Of a DNA stretch of 33,387 nt, positions 13,614 to 21,519 are shown one piece after another (within the stretch, counting starts at the first letter, position 1; every line of letters begins with the position of its first letter). The stretch comes from Ruminiclostridium sp. (lineage in GTDB: Bacteria; Bacillota; Clostridia; Oscillospirales; Ruminococcaceae). The position numbers and the translations under genes are program-made. The DNA lies in contig JAGBMA010000125.1 of assembly GCA_017635095.1 (NCBI GenBank), positions 1 through 33,387 on the forward strand. Direction: 5' to 3'. The notes under the pieces were generated by a model, which was given only the letters and a program-made list of their open reading frames with translations, did not search any database and was not told where the DNA came from.

Positions 13614-14474
13614 TTATTTTGCCGATGAAATTTTTTCGCAGAGCGCGACAATATCTTCCATTTTAAGCTCTTCGGGTCTTGCGGTCGGCTTTATGCCGCA
13701 TTCTTCGAGCATCTTCGCAAGCTCCGCTTTCCCGATGCCGAGTGCAGAACTCAGCGGGTTGAGTATCTGTTTGCGGCGCTGGGCGAAAGACGACCGAACT
13801 ATCCGGAAGAAGAGCTTCTCATCTGTTACGTCAAATCTCGGCTTTTCGGGGATATCGAGCCGGATCACCGCGCTGTCAACGTTAGGGGAGGGCATGAAGC
13901 TCCCTCGCCCTACCTTGAAGAGCAGTTTCGGTGTGCTGTAGTAGTTCACCGCTGCCGTAACAGCGCCGCATTCTCTGCTGCCGACCTTTGCGCAAAGGCG
14001 TTCTGCCGCTTCTTTCTGCACCATGACTGTGACGGAGCGTATGGGCGGACGCTCTTCGAGAAGCTTCATTATCACCGGTGAAGTGATGTAGTAGGGGAGA
14101 TTCGCGCATACCACTATATCACTGTATCCTGAAAGCTTTTCGGTTATGAGCGCATTCACATCGGTCTTGAGAATATCCGCAAAAACGATCTCGATATTGT
14201 CATATTCCGCGAGCGTTTCATCGAGCACCGGCTTCAGCCGTTCGTCTATCTCTACTGCAAGAACGCGGTCACAGCGTATCGCGAGTTCTTTGGTGAGAAC
14301 TCCCACGCCCGTTCCTATCTCAATTGCAGCAGCGCCTTTTTTGCAGCCTCCGAGCTCCGCTATTTTCGGACATACAGCCGGGTTGATGAGGAAGTTCTGT
14401 CCGAGGGATTTGGTGAACGAAACTCCGTTCCTGGTCATAACATCTTTGATCGTGCTTATATTTGTAAGTTCCAT
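13614..14474 (-). CDS. rsmA: 16S rRNA dimethyladenosine transferase RsmA/KsgA
   Basis: A 286-residue SAM-dependent methyltransferase that dimethylates two adjacent adenines (A1518 and A1519 in E. coli numbering) near the 3' end of 16S rRNA during small-subunit maturation. Family marks are the N-terminal FTKSLGQNFL (20-29), the SAM loop EIGTGVGVL (52-60), the acidic VEID strand (74-77), the catalytic NLPYYITSP motif (125-133) and the C-terminal small domain with SFAQRRKQILNPL. Length is normal. It follows the U32 tRNA hydroxylase gene in the same direction after a gap holding a strong hairpin, and spoIIE lies downstream with its own promoter just past the stop codon. Confidence 0.96.
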   Translation of the reverse strand: MELTNISTIKDVMTRNGVSFTKSLGQNFLINPAVCPKIAELGGCKKGAAAIEIGTGVGVLTKELAIRCDRVLAVEIDERLKPVLDETLAEYDNIEIVFADILKTDVNALITEKLSGYSDIVVCANLPYYITSPVIMKLLEERPPIRSVTVMVQKEAAERLCAKVGSRECGAVTAAVNYYSTPKLLFKVGRGSFMPSPNVDSAVIRLDIPEKPRFDVTDEKLFFRIVRSSFAQRRKQILNPLSSALGIGKAELAKMLEECGIKPTARPEELKMEDIVALCEKISSAK

Positions 14475-14489
14475 GTTTCATCAATAGTT

Positions 14490-14534
14490 GTGGTGCCGTC
14501 TGTTACGGGTGAAGCTCCCGGCGGACGGCACCAC
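14490..14534. other. Strong intergenic hairpin between trhP and rsmA
   Basis: A perfect 11-bp stem, GTGGTGCCGTC (14490-14500) with GACGGCACCAC (14524-14534), has a second small stem, CGGG/CCCG, in the loop. No T tract follows on the minus strand, so it may pause, partly terminate or mark RNA processing between the two genes. Confidence 0.55.
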
Positions 14535-14541
14535 TTTTCTG

Positions 14542-15756
14542 TCATCTGTTGTTTTTGGCTCTGATTATGGACTTCGGGGGAAACGCGCTCCCGTAAGGTA
14601 TGTAATACCTGTCCATTGCGCGGTTCGCGGCTCTTACCGGCTCCTCGTTCTTGTCGAACATCTCGGACGGAGTGAATACTACCGGTTCGCCTTTCGGCGG
14701 AAGCACCTCAAGCTCCTGGTCGAGGGTGAAGTAATTCCTGAGCGTTATGAGAAGCCTTCCGTTCTCGTATCCGTCAATAATTCCCGCGAATTCGTAGTCG
14801 CGGCAGTACTGGCTGTCGGGGTAATACTGTTCGGCATTGTCATGATCGTAGAAGAAGCCCGTGCAGTATGGTCTGTGGCTGACTCTGTACACTTCGTTCA
14901 CAATGCTTTCCGGGACTTTCTTACCGTCCAGTGCATATCCGAGCGCCTTTTTGTACGCATTCGTCATAGTTGCGGTATAGTATGCGGATTTTGCCCGTCC
15001 TTCGATCTTCATGCTTGAAACACCGGCATCTATAAGGTCATCGAGGTGGTCTATCATGCAGAGATCCTTTGCGTTGAGTATATAGGTCCCACGCTCGTCC
15101 TCGGTTATGTCGTAGCTTACGCCCGGGCGCTGTTCCTCGATAAGGTGATAGTTCCAGCGGCAGGGCTGAGCGCACTGTCCGCGGTTCGCGTCACGGCCGG
15201 TCATGTATTTTGACAGCAGGCATCTTCCGGAGAAAGACACACACATCGCACCATGCACGAACACTTCTATTTCCATATCTTCGGGGATATTCCTGCGTAT
15301 CACGGCTATGTCTCTGAGCGGGACTTCTCTTGCAAGAACGATGCGCTTTGCGCCGAGTCTGTAAAGTTCATTGGCAGTGGTATAGTTCATTATCCCGACC
15401 TGTGTTGACATATGTATGTCGAGCCCGGGAGCGTGCTTCTTCGTCATCGCCATAACGCCGATATCCGCTATTATTGCCGCGTCGATACCGGCATCATAAG
15501 CTTCGGCAATGAACTTCGGGTATGCCTCGGCTTCATCGTTCGTGGGAACGGTATTGCAGGTCAGATAAAGCTTCGAGCCGCCGTTGTGAGCGTATTTTAC
15601 CGCATCGGCAAGACCCTGCATATCGAAATTCTTCGGACCTGCGCGCATACCGAAGGTCTGACCGCCGACATAGACTGCGTCGCATCCGAAATCCACCGCG
15701 GCTTCAAGGCATTCGCGGTCGCCGGCGGGGGAGAGTATCTCAGGCTTGTTATTCAA
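14542..15756 (-). CDS. U32 family tRNA hydroxylation protein (TrhP-like)
   Basis: A peptidase-U32 family protein of about 405 residues. Despite the name, characterised bacterial members (TrhP, RlhA) install hydroxyl groups on RNA. TrhP makes 5-hydroxyuridine at the tRNA wobble position using prephenate. The core PEILSPAGDRECLEAAVDFGCDAVY is at the very N-terminus. The conserved Cys cluster, FVHGAMCVSFSGRCLLS followed by NRGQCAQPCRW, would bind an Fe-S cluster. I place the start at a TTG (15756): GGGGAGGG lies 8 nt before it and the protein then begins (M)NNKPEILSPAGD as in homologues. Longer starts at 15774 or 15816 add residues that overlap mltG out of frame. The start overlaps the mltG stop by 8 bases. 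Confidence 0.88.
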   Translation of the reverse strand: MNNKPEILSPAGDRECLEAAVDFGCDAVYVGGQTFGMRAGPKNFDMQGLADAVKYAHNGGSKLYLTCNTVPTNDEAEAYPKFIAEAYDAGIDAAIIADIGVMAMTKKHAPGLDIHMSTQVGIMNYTTANELYRLGAKRIVLAREVPLRDIAVIRRNIPEDMEIEVFVHGAMCVSFSGRCLLSKYMTGRDANRGQCAQPCRWNYHLIEEQRPGVSYDITEDERGTYILNAKDLCMIDHLDDLIDAGVSSMKIEGRAKSAYYTATMTNAYKKALGYALDGKKVPESIVNEVYRVSHRPYCTGFFYDHDNAEQYYPDSQYCRDYEFAGIIDGYENGRLLITLRNYFTLDQELEVLPPKGEPVVFTPSEMFDKNEEPVRAANRAMDRYYIPYGSAFPPKSIIRAKNNR

Positions 15757-17875
15757 TTCCGCTGCCCTCCCCATACGGCTCGGGAGATGTCTGTTCTCCC
15801 GCTGTGAGACCTGCAAGTATCAGGTTCTGTTCATGTTCTTCGTGAGTCTGTGCGTAGTAGATCTCGCCGGTCTCCTCATTCGCGCAGAAGTAGAAATACG
15901 GTGTTTCCGGCGCGTATAGTACGGCATTTATCGCACTGATACCGGGGTTGCAGACTGCTCCAGCGGGTATCCCGGTGCAGGTATAGGTGTTGTATGCGTC
16001 AAAAATGCGCTGTTTGAAGGCGTCTGTACCGTTGATATACGGTTTTATCTCGTTCTCGACATAAAGCACGGTCACGTCAGACTGGAGATATGGGAACTCG
16101 CCGGAGTTGCGTATTCTGTTCAGGAAAACGCTTGCGACGTTGCCCATATCTTCTTCGGAAGCCGCTTCTTTCTGTACCATAGACGCGAGTGCAATGGTGT
16201 CGTCGAGGGTGAAATGCATCTCGCCCATTTTCTTGTACATAGAGCGTGTTATTTTGCTGTTGAAGTTGGAATACATTTTTCTTGCGGCTTCCATAGCGTT
16301 CTCTTCCGAGGCCTTCTTCGTTTTCTCATAGGCTTCTTCGACAGTCTGACCCTTTTCGGGCTTACCGCCGTTCTCCATTTCGTTTACCACATAGAATTCG
16401 TAGGTATCGGGGAAGAGGTAGCCTTCGAGCTGGTTGAATTTAAGGGAGTTTTCCTTTACTCTGCGCTCAAAGTCGTAATTGTTCTGGATATTCTTGTAGT
16501 ATTTTTCAAAGTCCTCCGCGAAGCACACGTTATTTTCTTCGAGAAGCACCGCTATGTCATGAGCTGTCATGCCCTCGACTATGCGGACGCTTATGGTCTT
16601 TCTGACCGATTCCTTCGTGCGCAGTATCGAAAGCAGGGTGCTGTAGGACATGGTTGAGCTTACGGTATATTTTCCACCGATGAATTCAGCGGGAGTTTCA
16701 TCTTTTTTGAGTTTGTCTGCAAATTCGGAATAGAACTTGAAGAATTTCGCGTCGCTTATGATGTTGTTCTCGGAAAGGATAGCCGCAACAGTATCTATGT
16801 TTGCGTCGTCGGGTATGGTCACGTCGAGCTGGAATTCGGTAGATGCGACTCCGGTGAAATCGAGCGCCCATTTCACGATATACGTCGATGCGTATGCCGC
16901 AGCACCGAGTATCGCGGCGCACAGCAGCAGAGCAATGAGGATATACGCAAGGGTGCGGGTGCTTTGTTTCTGACGTTCGTAGTTGAGACGGAGCCGTGCC
17001 GCCATGATCCTCTCGGCGCGTTCTTCCTCTTCTTCTTCATCAGCATCGTCCTTCATGGAGATGCTTCTTGCATGAGGATCGTTTACCGCGTTCATCAGGC
17101 GGGTAGCGGTATTGTCGAACTCCTCTTCTTCATCGCTGCCTTCCTCGATATCGAACACTTCCGGGATATCCTCGGGCGGGAGCTCATTCCTTCTCTGTTC
17201 TACGATCTCCGCAGCCTTCTCACCAAGTGCTGCGGAAAGGCTTGCCGCAAGAGCGGGTATCTCTTCCCGGGGTTCGTCTGCGGCAGGTCGCGGTCTTTCA
17301 TGTTTCGGAGACTTTGCGGGTCTCTCCGGCTTTTCGTGCTTCACGGGAGCGCTTTCGGTCTCCGTGATCTCCTCGTATTCTGCCTTTTCCCGCTCTTTTT
17401 CCGAAGCGTTCTCTTTTATTTCATCGAGCTTGTTTTTTGCGCCGGAAACTATGGAGTCAAGCTTTTTCTTTGCATTCTCCGCAAACGAGCCGTGTTCCTG
17501 TTTTTTAGGTCTCGGACGGGCAGCGGTATGCCTTTCCGCAGTCCCGTTTTCTGCTCGCATAATCGGGTTGGCGGGAACCGACGGATCCGCTTTCACCGTA
17601 TTTTTCCTGCGCTTCGGGGATTCCGAAAAATCGGGCTCGGGATCCGGCGTCATAAGTGATGCATGAGATCGGTTCCTGCCCTCTATGCTGAAAAGTACGC
17701 CTTCGAGCTCGCTGCTGCCGCGTACTTCTTCCGACTCGGGCGGAAGTCCCATCTCCTCGCGTTCTCCGGCTGATCTTTCTTCCTGCATCTTACCGCTATG
17801 TAAAAAAGCGGCAAGGCTTTCTATATCGTTATATTCCGTTTCTTCCGCTTTGTTCATATTTTCTTTGTCGTTCAA
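15749..17875 (-). CDS. mltG: Endolytic transglycosylase MltG with long cytoplasmic extension
   Basis: A protein of about 708 residues. The C-terminal half is MltG/YceG: one membrane helix (about 307-334), a LysM-like segment with VRIVEGMTAHDIAVLLEENN and a catalytic domain with EGYLFPDTYEF. The catalytic glutamate lies in MVQKEAASEEDMGNVASVFLNR (about Glu570). MltG cuts nascent glycan strands outside the membrane and is thought to terminate elongation. The N-terminal 305 residues are predicted cytoplasmic, disordered and charged, with acidic runs and Pro/Lys stretches. Typical MltG proteins total 330-390 residues, though pneumococcal MltG also has a cytoplasmic region. I favour the TTG start at 17875, 6-8 nt after AAGGGGTG. 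The GTG at 17884 abuts that site and the ATG at 17857 is too far away. Confidence 0.92.
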   Translation of the reverse strand: MNDKENMNKAEETEYNDIESLAAFLHSGKMQEERSAGEREEMGLPPESEEVRGSSELEGVLFSIEGRNRSHASLMTPDPEPDFSESPKRRKNTVKADPSVPANPIMRAENGTAERHTAARPRPKKQEHGSFAENAKKKLDSIVSGAKNKLDEIKENASEKEREKAEYEEITETESAPVKHEKPERPAKSPKHERPRPAADEPREEIPALAASLSAALGEKAAEIVEQRRNELPPEDIPEVFDIEEGSDEEEEFDNTATRLMNAVNDPHARSISMKDDADEEEEEERAERIMAARLRLNYERQKQSTRTLAYILIALLLCAAILGAAAYASTYIVKWALDFTGVASTEFQLDVTIPDDANIDTVAAILSENNIISDAKFFKFYSEFADKLKKDETPAEFIGGKYTVSSTMSYSTLLSILRTKESVRKTISVRIVEGMTAHDIAVLLEENNVCFAEDFEKYYKNIQNNYDFERRVKENSLKFNQLEGYLFPDTYEFYVVNEMENGGKPEKGQTVEEAYEKTKKASEENAMEAARKMYSNFNSKITRSMYKKMGEMHFTLDDTIALASMVQKEAASEEDMGNVASVFLNRIRNSGEFPYLQSDVTVLYVENEIKPYINGTDAFKQRIFDAYNTYTCTGIPAGAVCNPGISAINAVLYAPETPYFYFCANEETGEIYYAQTHEEHEQNLILAGLTAGEQTSPEPYGEGSGIE

Positions 17876-17906
17876 CCGGATCACCCCTTTCTGTAAGAGT
17901 ATCTGT

Positions 17907-18461
17907 CTATTTATAAAGGCTGTAAATGCCGTTTTCGGTAATGACCATATCTACCGGGATATCGTGATCGTTTTTCGGTACTTCGCCGCAGCACTGCTCA
18001 TAGCATATACCTACGGAAACGCCGCTGTAGCCGGAAAGAAACCTGTCATAAAATCCGCCGCCCCAGCCGATCCTGTGACCGCTTCGGTCAAACCGCAGGG
18101 CAGGGACGATGCACACGGTATCGGAGAAGTGGGCAATTTCGCTCCCGTCAACAGGCTCATCTACGCCGAATCTGCTTCTGACGAGCGAGGAAAGCGAGTT
18201 TATTGCAAGAAAACGCATATCTTTTCCGACACATTTCGGCACGGCTACGGTCTTTCCGGCTGCAAGAGCCGCATCTATGAAACGCCTTGTGTCCACCTCG
18301 GCGGGAGAGGAAGCGTAAACGAGGAACGTCCCGCATTCTTTTACACAGTCAAGTCCTCTGAGATTATTATATATTCTTTCGTCAATTTCTTTCCTGACGT
18401 TTTTTTCCATATCGGCGCGAAGCTGCAGGAGCTCCGCCCTGAGTGACTTTTTATCGGACAC
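17907..18461 (-). CDS. 5-formyltetrahydrofolate cyclo-ligase
   Basis: A 185-residue enzyme that converts 5-formyl-THF to 5,10-methenyl-THF with ATP, returning a storage or inhibitory folate to one-carbon metabolism. Family marks are the N-terminal KKSLRAELLQLR, the substrate-binding YASSPAEVDTRRFID stretch, and the diagnostic glycine-rich GHRIGWGGGFYDRFL (about 130-143). The GTG at 18461 is the likely start. It gives MSDKKSLRAELL, the usual N-terminus, and overlaps the end of the DJ-1 gene by 11 bases. The longer frame to 18515 is the DJ-1 gene read out of frame. The mltG gene follows after about 31 bases. Confidence 0.93.
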   Translation of the reverse strand: MSDKKSLRAELLQLRADMEKNVRKEIDERIYNNLRGLDCVKECGTFLVYASSPAEVDTRRFIDAALAAGKTVAVPKCVGKDMRFLAINSLSSLVRSRFGVDEPVDGSEIAHFSDTVCIVPALRFDRSGHRIGWGGGFYDRFLSGYSGVSVGICYEQCCGEVPKNDHDIPVDMVITENGIYSLYK

Positions 18462-18996
18462 AGCGCATGGATTCTCTGATCTTGTCGGAAGCGGGCTTGC
18501 CGGAAAGCACTTCAACCAGCTTCAGACCGAACTCGACTGCAACTCCCGCACCGCGTGCGGTGATGAAGTTGCCGTCCTGCTCCACAGGACCGCCGGTGAA
18601 GTCAGCTCCTTCGAGAAATTCCTCGAAACCCGGGAAACAGGTGGCTTTCCTGCCTTTGAGAAGACCCTTCTTGCCGATTATCGAAGGTGCGGCGCAGATA
18701 GCACCGATATATTTTCCGTTCTTCGCGCAGTAATCTATGGTGTCCTGCACAGCTTTCGACTTCTCAAGATTGAGTGTTCCGGGCATACCACCGGGAAGTA
18801 CGATCATATCTATCTCGTCGCTTAAAGCAAGTTCAAGCTCGGTGGCGTCGGTAGCGACAGTTACGCCGTGAGAACCGGTGATGACTTCTTCGCCGATGCC
18901 GACTGTGACTACCTTCTGTCCGTTTCTGCGGAGAATGTCTATAGGCGCGATCGCCTCTGTTTCTTCAAAACCGTTTGCGAGAAATACAAGTACCAT
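18451..18996 (-). CDS. DJ-1/PfpI family protein
   Basis: A 181-residue protein of the DJ-1/ThiJ/YajL branch. It has the N-terminal GFEETEA with the conserved Glu near residue 15, the VLPGGMPGT loop (67-74) and the nucleophile elbow GAICAAPSIIG with Cys101. Close relatives have been linked to protein deglycation, glyoxalase-like activity and oxidative stress protection, and their physiological role is debated. The ribosome binding site AAAGGA lies 8 nt before the ATG. It sits 17 bases after tmk and overlaps the cyclo-ligase gene. Confidence 0.93.
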   Translation of the reverse strand: MVLVFLANGFEETEAIAPIDILRRNGQKVVTVGIGEEVITGSHGVTVATDATELELALSDEIDMIVLPGGMPGTLNLEKSKAVQDTIDYCAKNGKYIGAICAAPSIIGKKGLLKGRKATCFPGFEEFLEGADFTGGPVEQDGNFITARGAGVAVEFGLKLVEVLSGKPASDKIRESMRCVR

Positions 18997-19013
18997 TTTT
19001 ATCGTCCTTTCGT

Positions 19014-19667
19014 TTATCCGATGCAGTTTCTTATCTTCTGCATGAGAGTGCTGTTGATCTCATCTATGCTCTTCGGTTCGCCGTCTTTGCTGCAGGGTAT
19101 CACGTCCCAGCCGTATCTTGAGGCTGCATACAGAGCGGCGTCCCTGCATCTTCTGAGGTATGCGGTATCGCGCTCGTGGATATCCTTTTTGCTCTCGTCA
19201 CCGCCGTACCGTCCGGAAAGAAGCTTCTGTGACACATCGGTGGGCATATCAAGAAAGATCGTAAGATCGGGTTCCGGCATACCGAGTTTCTTATACTCAA
19301 GGTCGGTGAGCCAGTCAAGATAGCTTTCCCATTCGGCTTCATCGAGCTTTGTCATCTGATAGACCGCGTTTGACGAAACGTATCTTGCCGAGATCACGGG
19401 TCTTCCGCTTTCATAAAGAGCTCCCCAGTGCGTTCTGAAGCTCGTGTACCGGTCAACGGCGTACATAATGCTTGCGGAATATGCACTTTTATTCGGGTCT
19501 TTCTCGTCAAATTCACCGCGGAGATACGCGCTTATGATACGTCCGCTTTCCGATTCATAGCAGGGGAAAGTGATGAAATGAGCGTCGGGCAAATTCTTAC
19601 GGAGCAGTTCAAGCTGAGTGGATTTGCCGCTTCCGTCAAGGCCTTCGATAACTATGAGCTTGCTCAT
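19014..19667 (-). CDS. tmk: Thymidylate kinase
   Basis: A 217-residue P-loop kinase phosphorylating dTMP to dTDP. The P-loop is EGLDGSGKST (residues 8-17). The DR-type nucleotide-binding motif appears as YAVDRYTSF, then YVSSNAVYQ, and a lid-type LDMPTDVSQKLLSGR follows. The start is ATG 19667, where GGAGG sits 7 nt upstream. An earlier in-frame ATG is unsupported. It is the first gene of the long minus-strand run, behind its own promoter (19702-19730), and is divergent from maf. Confidence 0.94.
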   Translation of the reverse strand: MSKLIVIEGLDGSGKSTQLELLRKNLPDAHFITFPCYESESGRIISAYLRGEFDEKDPNKSAYSASIMYAVDRYTSFRTHWGALYESGRPVISARYVSSNAVYQMTKLDEAEWESYLDWLTDLEYKKLGMPEPDLTIFLDMPTDVSQKLLSGRYGGDESKKDIHERDTAYLRRCRDAALYAASRYGWDVIPCSKDGEPKSIDEINSTLMQKIRNCIG

Positions 19668-19701
19668 GAGCATACCTCCGTTCATATCACATTATCACTA
19701 T

Positions 19702-19730
19702 ATTTTATCATATTTAATTCTTCCAGTCAA
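19702..19730 (-). promoter_or_regulatory. Sigma-A promoter of the tmk gene cluster
   Basis: On the minus strand, TTGACT (19730-19725) and TAAAAT (19707-19702) are separated by 17 bases. The leader to the tmk ATG is about 30 nt. Confidence 0.8.
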
Positions 19731-19772
19731 TACTTTTTGCAAAATATGATGCAAAGATCGTGATATATGCAT

Positions 19773-19801
19773 TTGACAAAAGAGAGGAAAAATGATAAAA
19801 T
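19773..19801 (+). promoter_or_regulatory. Sigma-A promoter reading into the structured repeat and maf
   Basis: TTGACA at 19773-19778 and TAAAAT at 19796-19801 are separated by 17 bases, with an extended -10 TG at 19793-19794. The predicted transcription start near 19808 coincides with the first base pairs of structured repeat copy 1. No other promoter is visible between the repeat and maf. Confidence 0.82.
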
Positions 19802-19806
19802 AAGTT

Positions 19807-20065
19807 AATATGTCCTCAATAACTGCCTTTTGGCAGTTATTGCCTGAAAGTCTGTAAAACAGACTTTCAGATGTTGTTCCAATGCAACTGCGGCTCATTG
19901 GATCAACGGACACATTACTTGATGTCAGGCTCATTTCGTTCTTCGGACGAACAAAAGTGCAAGGAAAATCTTAAAATATATAAATTTTCCTTGCACTTTT
20001 GCAACCGTGAAAAGCCTTCAAGCTGCGCTATGAAGACTTTTCGCGGTTGATGAGCAGACATTAAG
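19807..20065 (+). repeat. Structured covarying repeat, copy 1 (six hairpins)
   Basis: A two-module palindromic element. Module 1 is closed by AATATGTCC (19807-19815) with GGACACATT (19908-19916). It holds hairpins CAATAACTGCC/GGCAGTTATTG (19817-19842), CTGAAAGTCTG/CAGACTTTCAG (19844-19870) and GTTGTTCCAATG/CATTGGATCAAC (19873-19907). Module 2 is closed by CTTGATGTC plus CTCAT (19918-19934) with ATGAG plus GACATTAAG (20050-20065). It holds a small hairpin (19935-19951), a perfect 17-bp stem (19953-19969 with 19984-20000) and an 18-bp stem (20003-20020 with 20031-20048). An inverted second copy is at 33154-33387, with compensating changes in the stems. Transcription from the promoter at 19773-19801 would make it the 5' leader of maf or a separate RNA. 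Short reading frames inside it are not convincing genes. The rest of the 19668-20092 gap is the two divergent promoters. Confidence 0.88.
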
Positions 20066-20092
20066 TTATTCTTACAGGAAAGCGGTGTTTTT

Positions 20093-20644
20093 ATGATAAT
20101 TCTTGCGAGTAAGTCTCCCCGGCGAAAGGAGCTTCTTTCGCTTATTACAAGGGATTTTGAGGTGATACCGGCTGTCGGCGAAGAGATCGCGGACAGGTCG
20201 CTTCCGCCGTCAGAATATGTTGCAGAGCTTGCAAGACATAAAGCGGAAGAAGTTGCTCGTTCATATCCCGATGATATTGTGATCGGAGCAGATACGATAG
20301 TCTCGGTGAACGGCGAGATCCTCGGAAAGCCGAAAGATGAGGCAGATGCAAAGAGAATGCTGAAGATTCTGTCCGGCTGTGAACATTCAGTATTCACGAG
20401 TGTGTGCATAAAGTGCGGAGATAAGAACAATGCGTTCTGTGAAGAAACAAAAGTTCGCTTTTTTGAGCTTACCGAACAGGAGTTAAATGAATACACCTCG
20501 ACCGGCGAACCTTTTGATAAAGCCGGCGCGTATGGTATCCAGGGGCTCGGAGCGCTGCTTGTGAGCGGGATAACCGGCGATTACTACAATGTCATGGGGC
20601 TCCCTGTGGGAAAACTTGCCCGGGAATTGAAAAAATTTGGTTGA
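20093..20644 (+). CDS. Maf family nucleoside triphosphate pyrophosphatase
   Basis: A 183-residue Maf/YhdE-type enzyme. The family hydrolyses dTTP, UTP or modified nucleotides to monophosphates, a house-cleaning role linked in Bacillus to septum control. Motifs are the N-terminal LASKSPRRKELL (4-15), GADTIVSVNGEILGKPKDEADAKRML with the catalytic Asp, and the C-terminal GAYGIQGLGALLVSGITGDYYNVMGLP. The Arg-rich N-terminal signature suggests the dTTP/UTP subfamily. A weak ACAGGAAAG ribosome binding site lies about 8 nt upstream of the ATG. The only promoter seen upstream lies beyond the structured repeat, giving a 5' leader of about 285 nt. In a typical Firmicute maf is near radC and mreB, not here. 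Confidence 0.93.
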   Translation: MIILASKSPRRKELLSLITRDFEVIPAVGEEIADRSLPPSEYVAELARHKAEEVARSYPDDIVIGADTIVSVNGEILGKPKDEADAKRMLKILSGCEHSVFTSVCIKCGDKNNAFCEETKVRFFELTEQELNEYTSTGEPFDKAGAYGIQGLGALLVSGITGDYYNVMGLPVGKLARELKKFG

Positions 20645-20669
20645 TTTTATGCTCAGAGTATGGTATAAT
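20641..20669 (+). promoter_or_regulatory. Sigma-A promoter before remA
   Basis: TTGATT at 20641-20646 and TATAAT at 20664-20669 are separated by 17 bases. The -35 overlaps the last bases of maf. It lets remA and the genes after it be expressed independently of maf. Confidence 0.8.
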
Positions 20670-20701
20670 ATAATTTATGGTGTTTTAGGGCGGTGAGGCA
20701 G

Positions 20702-20923
20702 TTGAAACTCATAGATGTAGGTTACGGCAACAGGATCAACAGTGATCGCATAGTTGCGGTCATCGGCGCGGATTCTGCGCCCGCAAAGCGCGTTGTTTCC
20801 TCTGCGAAGGACAAGAACATGGCTATAGATGCTACTTGCGGAAAAAAGACCAAGACCGTTATCGTTATGGACAGCGGTCATATCGTTATGTCCGCTAAGG
20901 ATCCCGGAACGATAGAAGAGTGA
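20702..20923 (+). CDS. remA: RemA/DUF370 DNA-binding regulator
   Basis: A 73-residue protein matching RemA (YlzA, DUF370), in Bacillus a small DNA-binding activator of biofilm matrix and osmoprotection genes. Conserved features are KLIDVGYGNRINSDRIVAVIG at the N-terminus, SAPAKRVVSSAKDKNMAIDATCGKKTKTVIVMDSGHIVMSA in the middle, and a short C-terminus. I choose the TTG at 20702, because it gives the usual N-terminus (M)KLIDVGYGN. A GTG at 20693 would add three residues and overlaps the likely GGTGAGG ribosome binding site. Placement just before gmk, with one gene between, is the normal Firmicutes context. Confidence 0.9.
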   Translation: MKLIDVGYGNRINSDRIVAVIGADSAPAKRVVSSAKDKNMAIDATCGKKTKTVIVMDSGHIVMSAKDPGTIEE

Positions 20924-20956
20924 TGTTCACGCTTTCTTGCAGGAGGAACGCTGCTG

Positions 20957-21502
20957 ATGAAGAAGGAAAAGATAAGTAAGCTCATTGATAAAGCTATATT
21001 CGGTCTGAAGAGCATCAGCTGCATTATGAAGCATGACGACGTGTATTTCAATCTTGTCCCGCTCCGCAGAGACGGTGACTTTGTTCTGGCTGCCATAGAC
21101 AGGGATTTTCAGATCGACGGTTATGTGATCTTCAGTATCGGCGATGTCAGAAGCGCTGAAACAAAGGGCATGATGTATGACAGCATAATGCGAAGCGAAA
21201 AGGTGCTTGACTCTCATACAGTGCCGCCTGTGGATATGCGTTCATTTGTCAGTATTTTCGGAACATTTCTTGAAAACGCTATCCCCGTTTCAATGGATAC
21301 GAAATACGGATTTTACATAGGAAATGTAATAAAGGTCGGATCGAAAAAAGTGAAGATCTCACATTTTGACCCGGAATGCAGGCTATCCGGCATGGTAAAA
21401 CTGCCGTATGATGACATTTACATGATATATTTCGGTAACAGATACACTGAGATATATTCAAAATATGCAAATGTTCATGATGATGCGAAAAGTGAAAAAT
21501 AA
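20957..21502 (+). CDS. Hypothetical protein between remA and gmk
   Basis: A 181-residue cytoplasmic protein that I do not recognise. It has a basic, helical N-terminus (residues 1-25) and two beta-rich segments. The first (about 28-75) reads DVYFNLVPLRRDGDFVLAAIDRD. The second (about 115-170) has GFYIGNVIKVGSKKVKISHFDPECRLSG followed by LPYDDIYMIYFGNRYTEIYSKY. The last part recalls small Sm/SH3-like barrels in uncharacterised Clostridia proteins. No catalytic motif or membrane segment is evident. AGGAGG precedes the ATG by about 10 nt. Tight packing (33 bases after remA, 17 before gmk) places it in the same operon. Confidence 0.7.
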   Translation: MKKEKISKLIDKAIFGLKSISCIMKHDDVYFNLVPLRRDGDFVLAAIDRDFQIDGYVIFSIGDVRSAETKGMMYDSIMRSEKVLDSHTVPPVDMRSFVSIFGTFLENAIPVSMDTKYGFYIGNVIKVGSKKVKISHFDPECRLSGMVKLPYDDIYMIYFGNRYTEIYSKYANVHDDAKSEK

Positions 21503-21519
21503 TACTTAGGAGTGAAATT

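Noticed and set aside
19915-20496. 193-codon minus-strand frame covering repeat copy 1 and most of maf
   Set aside because: It is antisense to maf, which is a clear family member, and its end is repeat sequence.
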